A stretch of DNA of 64,000 bases from Malurus cyaneus samueli. Taxonomy: Eukaryota > Chordata > Aves > Passeriformes > Maluridae. A program made the translations under genes and the position numbers. The stretch lies in contig CM019236.1 in the NCBI GenBank assembly GCA_009741485.1, positions 37,310,471-37,374,470 of the forward strand, in the 5' to 3' direction. Below, piece after piece: positions 55,031-64,000 of the stretch. The notes beneath the pieces are model-generated. The model was given only the letters and a program-made list of their open reading frames with translations. It ran no database searches and was not told where the DNA came from. The stretch's first letter is position 1. Every line of letters starts with the position of its first letter.

Positions 55031-55044
55031 GTGCCCTCTTGTGG
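55031..55044 (-). promoter_or_regulatory. CTCF-like binding motif
   Basis: The minus strand reads CCACAAGAGGGCAC inside CTGCCACAAGAGGGCACCAGG. This matches the CTCF core (CCASYAGRKGGCRS) at 13 of 14 positions, with A at the fifth. Occupancy is not shown. Confidence 0.45.
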
Positions 55045-55613
55045 CAGTGGGAACGCTGTCAGCATTTCACTGGGAGGTCAGCTCATGTGAGAGTACCTGC
55101 ACAGTTTCCTGGAGGGGGACAAACCACTTAATGTGCAGGTTTTAATTAAAAGCGATAAATCCTGGACATGAAGTCTGTACGCCTCTGAAATACAAATTCT
55201 GAACCACAATTTTTTTTTACTTATCCGCAAGATTCTACCTGCAAACAGAACAAAGATATTAAATATAACTATTGCATTTGCTATCATTTCTCACCTTGTA
55301 AAATGTATAAGCTAAAAGTATTTTAAATAATCACACCAAGTCTATGTAAAAAAAAATAAAAAAATGAAAAAACCCAACCCAAGCAAAAAACCAGAAACAA
55401 GCCCCAAAACCAGTATTAAAACCAGATAGATATTTCAGCGCTGAGAGATTATAGAGATTTCAAATCTAATCTAAAAAGGTAAGTAAAGTGTAGTTGTAAT
55501 TTTATAGTTATAACAGTTCCCTTTGCAGAAATAAATGATTTCTGTCAATACTAAGTGACATGATGTCATGATTACAGGATACAATTTGTCAATGTAACAA
55601 TGCAACAATAATT

Positions 55614-55630
55614 AAAAAAAAAAAAAAAAG
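55614..55630. repeat. Poly(A) run
   Basis: A run of about 17 A residues in non-coding DNA; no element body recognised beside it. Confidence 0.8.
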
Positions 55631-57482
55631 CCAAGCTTGTTTTTTACATTTAAGCTGTGAACCTGCAAAATTCAAGGCTGACCAAGGAAGCATACTTGGT
55701 ATAAATGGTCCAGCTCCATTCTCTGACACTAATTGTAGGTTAGATTGCTGGGAAATTTCCCAGTAATGTCCTTGCAGTTTTATTTGCTGCATCAAATGCC
55801 TATTTATATTGTGGTACTTCCAAGTTTAATTAGTCTGTCGAGTTGTTTCAGATCCTATTCGTCAGGAGGTTTTACATAGACAGCAACATAGGGGTTCTGC
55901 TGTGACAGTCAAACTCAGCAATTTTAAACTGTATATGATTCAATTCAGAACTTCTAGATAATCTGTGTTAATCATCACACCTAAAACTATTTTCCTACAT
56001 AAAAGTCCAGAAGAGAAAGTGGTTGGCTTCTCCGGGTTTATTGACAGCGTGAGGAGGTTCTGCACTGAGCTCTTCTGGTAGTGATATGAGCACGATGGAG
56101 CACGATGCAGAAATGCAACATAATATCCACAAATGACTCTTGTGTAAGCATCTGAAAAATATGGCCAACAAATGAATGAGTGACTCTTTAGATGGTCATT
56201 CTCTGTTCATCTTTATCGTATGTATTCTGTTCCATGCCTGAAGTACAGTCAATAAATCTATTTAAAGTTACTGATAACTATTACATTTAAAAACTATTTT
56301 ATTCATAGTTTGCATAGTTTGCTGCTGAATTCAGCTGCTGAATTCTGAATAAGCATTAACTAATCCTTATAATCATGTTGTGATGTAGGGAGGCAGATAA
56401 AGAAAACCAAAGAAAAAAATTTTATCCTGTGACACAGAGAAGAATTGTGCCTGCATGAAAAGCTGACTGCTTACTTTGGGAATTCACACAGTTTGCTAAA
56501 GAATGAAGAAAAATGAGAGAGCTAAGCATTTAACTCAAATATACAAGAATTGCATTTGAGTGTATTTTATTTTGCTCTACTAGCTTGGTATTTCTTTGGT
56601 GATAAAATTGTGAACAGTATAGAAGAAAGTGGAGAAGGGACATACCAAGCACATCCTGGGTGAGCTCTGGAGAACTGAAAAGGAAGTTCAACACATGCAG
56701 TTAGGAGATTATTGCAAGTTGGTATGACTTAAAAACAGGAATGAAAGGTGGTAGAAAGCATACTTTAGGTTCCTAAAGAATCCATTTGATTGTGATAGGA
56801 TTAATAAACAGTAGCTCAAAATCTTCTTACATTAATCAGTTATTAGGATAACTATAGAATCCAGTTCCAAAGTCAGATTTTATCTTAAAGCTTCCAAAGC
56901 TCGCTGCAAATAGACTTCCGTTACTGATAGCAGTATTAATTCTTAATTCCACCTGAGTATTTGATTTCATGATTTACACACGTGAAAAGTTGCATAGGCT
57001 AAAGTCCAGCCCTCACCTTGCATGGTCCCAGTGCCAGTTCATCACACAGCACAAGACTGATACCAAAACAAAATATGTGTCAAGGCAAGAAGAAATCAGT
57101 CCAGATGACGATGTCTGAATCAGGCTTTTGGTCACTGGGAAAAAATAATTCCATTTGCTCAACCTCCAATATCCAGGCGTACTAGTTCCCATTTGATTTC
57201 AGAATGTAGGTGTGAGAGCTGAGGGGCACATCTAGCTCAGGGCTCACCTCCTGCAGAAGCCTGAGGTGCTGCTTCAAAGAATGTGTGAGTCAGACCTGCA
57301 CCCTCTCTCTTCCTACTCCTTTACACACATGGGCTAGGGATGCTAGAAGGTGCAACCCTGTCTGTTGCTGTAGTGTTCCATCTTCTTTTCTAATTAATAA
57401 CCTGATAGAAAGTGATTACCTAAACACTAGTGCATTGCAAAATATGGCTCTGCCACCCTAGGAGCCTGATATATATTTTAGG

Positions 57483-57563
57483 CAGGAATTTCTCTTTCTG
57501 TGAATATAAGGAAAGCAGCATGCCAGGAATTTCTCTTTCTGTGAATATAAGAAAAGCAGCATG
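57483..57563. repeat. 41-bp tandem duplication
   Basis: Two adjacent copies, starting at 57483 and 57524, of a unit beginning caggaatttctctttctgtg and ending aagcagcatg. I count one mismatch (aagg versus aaga), so the duplication looks recent. Confidence 0.9.
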
Positions 57564-57639
57564 AACACAGAGAGAAGTCAACAAGGATACCAAGGATATG
57601 GCTGGAGAAGCACTTTTGAGTGGGACTTAGAGGAAATCA

Positions 57640-57800
57640 CAGAATTGCAGGACACATTAGGCTGGAAGGAACCACAGTGAGTCATGTAGTCTACCTTCCT
57701 GCTCAAGCAGGGTCATCCCAGACCACATGGCACAGGATTCAGATGGCTCCTGAATATCCCCACTACAGAGACTCCAGAGCTTCTCACGGCAATCGTCTTT
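57640..57800 (-). mobile_element. CR1 LINE 3' fragment, reverse orientation
   Basis: The + strand reads cacagaattgcaggac, ggctggaaggaacc, cctgctcaagcagggtcat, cacaggattcagatggctcc and gagactccagagcttctc. These match in order the reverse complement of the CR1 3' terminal region. Diverged and about 160 bp long. Confidence 0.8.
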
Positions 57801-60800
57801 AAATGGTGTCAGAAAAAAAAAGCTGTATCAGGGGTTCAGTCATAGTCAAATTTTGAAATGGTCACTTGCTTCATTGCGGGCTTGCCCTCGGCAAGGAGAC
57901 TGTGCAGTACCAAGGCTCTGCCCTCAGATGGCGATGCTTGTTTATGACAGTCCAGCAGAACCAGAGCCTGGCAGCTCTGCGGAATCAGAGGCTGCTCTGA
58001 GCAGCTTCACATGTCCCTCCCTTGGAAAGAGATAGTGCAGTTCTCAGCACTGATGGTGACCAAGTAAGCGGAGGGCAGCTGAAAGGTTGGGTCTCTCATC
58101 TACACCAGTAGACAAGAGATTGACACTGTATTTCAAACCTACTGCTAATACAAAATAATGATTTAAATCCCACTGGAAATGATGCAGTCTAACAGAATAC
58201 CAGGCCACCTCTGTACTAGGATGTATTTAAAAATCTGATTTTGCACACTTGTTTTGGAAACATAACTTTTCTGTTTTCTAGATCTGTATCTTGACTGCAG
58301 GAAGACATGCAATGCAACTGTTGGGATAATTCTTGTTAATTTTTTGAATTCGGTGTCGTGCTGGCTGAAAAGCACTTGTGTGATAAATATATTGTCTCCT
58401 CTGTCAAGAAAATCTGGTCTTTGCCCATAATTTTTTACAGTCACTAAAAAGCATGCTATTAAAATTGTCTGAGGTGACAGCTCTCACTGTCATTCAGTTT
58501 TTACTTTCGAATCTGTTTCAGATGTTTGTTGTTTGTGGTTTGTGAGGTTTTTTCTTATACTGCCAGTCTTGTTATCTCAGTCCAAGTTCTTACAAGGTTT
58601 GAATCACTGTTAATGAGGAAGTCTCCACAGCTCAGACTCCATTAACAACTCTGTAAACTGGGGAAAAGAGGGGATGCTTGGCCTTCCTCTTAGGTCTTAA
58701 TCTGTTTTGTAAGTTTAAGATTAAAAAGCTGGGAAAAGTCATTTTACTTAGAGAAGTAAGCAGGTGTGCTCTTATAGAAAAAAAGGAAGTAAACCCTTGG
58801 CCAAATGAGTGGTTACTGCTTTCACATTTTCCTGCTTTTGGAACCTGTAATTCTATTTTCAAGATGTATTTTAAGTTTATACAACAAAATGAAAACAGAA
58901 GATTGTGGAAACACTGCTCTGAGGAAACAGAGTAGAGCTATAGCCAGGATAAATGTGCTTTTCTGTACAAGCAGGGTGAGAGCTATCTGGTGGCTCTAAT
59001 CAACACAAGAACTAAGGTAAAAATGGCATGTTTTAAGTTCTGCCACCCTGTAGGAATTTAAGGATATCTTGTACATGAACATGAAATAAAATACCATAAT
59101 GATTTATGTAAAGTTGCAGGCTTTGAAATGACTTGTTGTAGTGCCTCCTAAATCAGGGACTCATGGTTACCATGAAGAGTAGTGATGTAAAAACCAAGAT
59201 ATTTGAATGAATTAGTGGGTAAGCATTCATAAATGTTACTCTGTTTCTCTATATTCATTGAAAGTCAAACCAGCAAATTATCAAATGAAAGCTCCACACT
59301 CCAAGGTAAACAAAAAACCAAAGGCCACACTTTATGATGAATTGCTAGAAGCACCTTCTGAGCCACCACTTCCACATTTAAACTTTCAGTGGAATGAAAC
59401 AGGAAGAAAAATAGAAGCAACTCTTAGGTGAAACATGCCAATCTGCTATGTTATTACAATTTTCCTTTACCTTGCACAATTAAAACAGTAAAAACAGGCT
59501 ACAAAATGCCAAGAACATCCCCATGGCTGATCTGTTTATTCTGGGAATGTTTATAAAGGACTGCTTGGGCAGTTATAAAATTTTAAAGAGATAAATCTCT
59601 CTGCAAATTTCGCCTTCATTTTCACAGTGGAGCAGCACAGTCAAACAGAAGCAGGTCACTCATCTCCAGAGATGACCTCATTTAGGCCCTGAGAGGACAC
59701 TTTGTTTTAATCCCTGTCTTGCAATGCCTTTTGCCTTCCCAGTTATTTCTAAAACCACAGCTACTTAACATGCCATTTCAGAGATCTCTCGCTAAAACTC
59801 AGCTTGAGCCTACTCTTCAGCTGACCAAAACTGATACTTACATGCTTAGCAATAAGTAGCATTTCACACATGGCTTGAAAGGGGAAAATGAAAACTAGAA
59901 GCAGTGTCAATTACAACCACATGGAAAGTAACAGTTACATTTACAAGAACAGCAGAGGACTGTGTGATGTTTTTCCACTGAAAATGATCCTTCTAAGCAC
60001 CACTCTCATTTTTGGTTATACTTTCAAGAGTAACTATTTGTGAATGAAATGGCACAAAATTGCTGTCAGTTTTTAATCTTGCTTTAGAAAAATACAAATG
60101 CATAACAAGAAGGTCTCTTCTTGGACTTCCATTGAATTCCCATGTTATCTGAGAGTTTAAATTCCCACTCCAACATCAGTGATATACATTTATACAGGTA
60201 CATGACAGAACTGAGACAAGGTGGCTCCTTTTACCTTAGCATTTACAGCTCATGCCACTTGTCCAGCAGTCAGATCCACAGGAAATGATTTTTATACAGA
60301 AGTGTAATTCAAATTCTGTCAGCATGGCTGTTCACTGACCTAAAAAGACAATCATTTGATTATGTTTCAGATAATGGGCACTGGGTGAAAAGGAAAAGCC
60401 AAGGTAAAGTAGTTGTCCCAGGTAGAATTTAATAGTGGAAAGGACTCTGCCTGATAAACGAATTTCAATTTCCTCACAGATACCCACCAGAGATAAGAGT
60501 CATCAAATGGACAACCATCCACAAACACCTGCTCTGACACCTGCAATCTACACAAGGTAGTTTCTAGCTTCCTACAGAAAGATGATGTTAGCAATTGGCA
60601 CAGATGGTGTGCTATCTGTATGCAACAGCAGAGGTCTGGCTAGGCAAAAAGGCTCTCCTAGCACTGCAATGCAGAGCCTCCGTTGTGCTGTGGATAGCGC
60701 AATGGCAGCCCATCTGACTCCCAGGGAGATGTGGACAACAGTGAAAGGAGTGTATGAGAGAAAGGTAAAAAATCCCAACATAATGTCATGCAACTGAATC

Positions 60801-63800
60801 GAAAATTCAGGAGCATAAAAATAATAGAGATATCTCACAAATTTCCTCATATACTTAAGAATGTATCTCATGAAGTACACTAAGCAGTGGAAAAACAGAG
60901 GGGCAGTAAGTGTCATGAGGTGCCAAAGTTGTGTATGAATCCATAACTATAGCATTTGCTATATAGTTATTTGCTAAACTAATAATTTGTTTCTGATAAC
61001 AATGTACACTCAAGGGGTTGCAGGACAAGGAACTTTATCACTCTCTTCCTATGCTGCTTGGAGAACATCAGCTCCATTCTTTACTTTTGTTCAAGTTCCT
61101 ATCCTGTTAAAACTGACAGAAAGTTACGAGAGGAAATACATCAGGGAAAGGTCTTCATACCTTTTCCAGTGACACTTTTCTTCTTTGCATAGGAGAGAAA
61201 AGACCAGGCCTACAAAAGTCCAGTGTTGTCTAGTTCTAGTGGAGATGCATCTTTTTTGTACTAGAGAAACATGGATGTGCTTACCAGAGAGCTGCGAGCT
61301 CAAACACAGAAGGAAATCTGTTAAACATTATGGGAGACTTCATAAAACTCAGTTTTGAATTCTGTCTTCAGGCAGAAAGTTTTGAAATGTTCTTTTGTAA
61401 AGTCATTTATTCAATTCACTTCCATTAATGAAAGATTTGTCCCACAAACCTCTGTGGTGCTTATTTTATTTTAAAATTCTAGTGTACAGGAAACATAAAG
61501 GAAAGGAGAAAACAAAGAGATTTTACGTGTCCTTGATTATGGAAAGAGAACAGATGAAAAAATAAATATACATTATGTCAATAAAGAATGAGCAAACATA
61601 GCAGTTTTGAGTTATTACAACAAGCACTTATTTTGTGGATATTTCTGTGTTATGGCATATGTGGGTGATCCCATGATGAACTAATGGTAATATGGTAAAC
61701 TCTCAGTATGTGACAGTTGTCATTTAAAATTTTCTAAACTTGATATTTTAAAGATTTATGTCTTATTTTTTTTACAGACCTGCGATACAATAACACTACT
61801 TTAGTGCAAAGTAAGTTTTATTCTAATGTATTTGTTTATATCATCACTCTTACAACAATTAAAACCCAATTCAATTCTAGCATAAATGAATCCTAATGTT
61901 CACACAGCATTTGTGAGCTTTCTGTCCCCTTGGAAGATAAACATCTAGACACTTGGACAGAGTTTTTTAATAGTTTAGCCTCTGTATGACACTGAAATTA
62001 TTAATAATAAATTACTTCCAGATTTCCCATGAGAGCTATTCCCTATTTCCAGCAGGTAGTATGGGATCTGTACCTATTAATGTACCAGGACATAGTATCT
62101 TTATGCAGATTGTTACTCAAGTTAGCACTCAACTAATACATTACAGATGAAAATAATTTGTTCTCTCAATATTAGTTTTTTAGCATACATTAGCTAGCTC
62201 ATGATTAATTAATATGACCTTTAGTATACAGTTCTAATAGTTTAAGACAATGTTGTAAAAGAGCTTGAGTATTTGGATTTTTATGTCTGAATTTGTACTT
62301 GACTGTATTTACTATAAATGTACAAATTTATATACAGTTCCATTAACACTGTGTAACGTAAACATGCTTTCTATTAGTGGGGGATTAACTTTTAAATAGA
62401 GAAGGACAGGAAATTAATTTAGCAGAGATTATGGTATAATAATGACAGACACAGAGGCAATGCTAGTGAATTTTGATTAGTATGTGAAAATTTAACCTGT
62501 GAGTGACTTATGGCATGGCCCTCAATAAATCATATTATCAGCATTGCTTTGCTTCATTGTGAGTTTTGTTTACCTCAAGTGAAATATTACTTTTTGTGTC
62601 TTTTTACTTTTATTAGATTTTTTTTCTAGATCCTGGAGCAACTTAGTTTAATAAAACAATTCAATAATTCTGCTGACTTTCACTCAAAATTATGGTACTT
62701 CCTTTTACATCAAGGTAGATTTGCCTAAATATTTATTGCATTTTGCTTGCATTTCTGAAGAGTAAAAAGTCAAGGATTTATCAAGATTCATTTTATCAAA
62801 GATTTAACATCCCTGCTGACAGTGTACATGCAAAAACAGTCTCCTTCCCTACTAAGGGTTTTTCTCAAGTCGCTTCTGATCATGGCTGCAAACCTGAACA
62901 TATTGAATCATATTTGACTGTGATCTAGAAATAGTGCCTGTGGTGTCATTTCCTAGTGCCAAACTTTAAAATCAACCAGCCAAAAATCAGTCAACCACAT
63001 AGTAGTTAAGCCATCTTTTCCCTCAGGCACAAACTGCAGCAACAAACCACTGCTCAGGGTTTGTTTGCTCAAAGAATCTGCCTACCTAACACCTCCTCAC
63101 TCATGTCATTCTCACAAGCAGCCAGTTCTCTGATGAGCTCTGACTAGTGAAACAACTTGGCTGTTAAGTAGAGTGCCTAGGAAAGGTATTAAATTCTCAA
63201 GGGTCATTTTCACATGTTCTTGTATAATAAAAAAAACTTTTAAAACCCCTTATATGTAGCTGCATCTACTGCATGCCAATAATACATGACTATATCAATT
63301 CAATTAAAAAAAGAAATTAGAGATTTCTTAAAACATCCCAGATTCTCCAGAAAATATGCATGTGGAGCCTAATTTTTTGACTCAATCCTTAAAATGGAGC
63401 TTGTGGGAATAAGAAAAAACTTCCTCCAAGATAAAATTATATGCATTGGGGCTCCTCACCAGTTCAAATCCAGACACGGAGTTTTATCTGCCATCTACAA
63501 AGCCAGACTCCACCATACACAAGCAGTGAAGTCCCATGGGAGATACCTACTGTCCTAGAGAAGAGAGTTAATCAGGTCGTCTATCAAAAAGGTGAATTGT
63601 CAGATATTGTTGAAAGAATACCAGGCACTAAAAAAAGCCAATATGACAAGAAGGCTTACCAAGTTATACTCACTTTAGGTTTCTTTATTTTGGTAAGATT
63701 GTTGAAAGCTTGAACCGTTGTAACATGAGCATCATCGTGCAGATCGCCCATGCATACACCCATGCCTACACCAAAATAGTCTCAGGAACATTACTAGAAC

Positions 63801-64000
63801 TTTTTATTTCTGTTCCTTGTAAATAAATAGGCTTCTGTGGTGATATTTTCAGTTATCTCTGCAAATGTTATTGTGTGGTATTGGTGGCAAACATATATAT
63901 TTTTTGGAGAGTATACAGGACAACACATGCAATTCATTCATTGTTAATCTACAGTTTTCAGAGAGTTATTGTGGCCACCTTTTTCCTACAAAAAAAAATT
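57801..64000. other. Non-coding right end of window
   Basis: AT-rich, without recognisable exon, RNA gene or transposon. Open frames (for example 60572-60916 - and 63441-63713 +) have no recognisable domains and no convincing splice context. Confidence 0.55.

Larger units (their letters stand above)
51911..57482. other. Region upstream of FBP1
   Basis: AT-rich. Poly(T) runs near 51971-51990 and 52536-52550, an A-run at 55614-55630 and a CTCF-like motif at 55031-55044. No recognisable coding exon; in particular nothing resembling AOPEP, the next gene in the human order. Confidence 0.6.

Noticed and set aside
60650..60740. ggatagcgcaatgg and catctgactc words reminiscent of a tRNA-derived element
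   Set aside because: The order is wrong and no B box follows, so it is most likely coincidence.
63440..63485. gttcaaatcc box resembling a tRNA T-loop
   Set aside because: No matching T stem, acceptor stem or anticodon arm around it.
51841..64000. Search for first exons of AOPEP, the human neighbour of FBP1
   Set aside because: None of the translated frames resembles that protein; the gene is either further right or its coding exons lie outside the window.

Overview
The window is vertebrate nuclear DNA, most likely from a bird. The evidence is multi-exon genes with GT-AG introns, an AT-rich background, a cathepsin L that reads like the avian form, and a 2-kb reverse-oriented CR1 LINE with a CR1-type reverse transcriptase. 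Almost all long open frames in the window are chance. Coding sequence was found by joining exons by hand and checking splice phase.

Layout. 1-4.2 kb: last six coding exons (3-8) of cathepsin L (CTSL) on the + strand, with stop codon and poly(A) signal; the signal-peptide exon lies to the left of the window. 4.2-16.9 kb: intergenic, with an unexplained CpG-rich block (about 10.1-10.5 kb), a decayed CR1 LINE (14.0-16.0 kb) and a pyrimidine-rich possible LTR piece (16.3-16.6 kb). 17.5-37.5 kb: complete seven-exon fructose-1,6-bisphosphatase 2 gene (FBP2, muscle type) on the - strand. 37.6-42.0 kb: spacer and FBP2 upstream region. 42.2-51.8 kb: fructose-1,6-bisphosphatase 1 (FBP1, liver type) on the - strand, with six clean exons (2-7) and a first exon broken by many small indels inside a GC-rich promoter-like block. 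51.9-64 kb: upstream of FBP1, with no recognisable exon, one CR1 fragment, a CTCF-like motif and small tandem duplications.

Biology. FBP1 and FBP2 are tandem paralogues with the same exon structure (exons 2, 3, 5 and 6 have identical lengths). Both hydrolyse fructose-1,6-bisphosphate to fructose-6-phosphate, the controlled step of gluconeogenesis and glycogen resynthesis. The classical isoform-distinguishing residue 69 is present in each (Glu in FBP2, Gln in FBP1). CTSL is an unrelated lysosomal cysteine protease that converges on FBP2.

Most worth a second look: the indel-riddled FBP1 exon 1 (assembly error or real loss), a one-codon insertion in FBP2 next to the AMP-binding Thr-Gly-Glu, and the isolated CpG-rich element near 10.3 kb. 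I found no sign of a novel multi-gene system.
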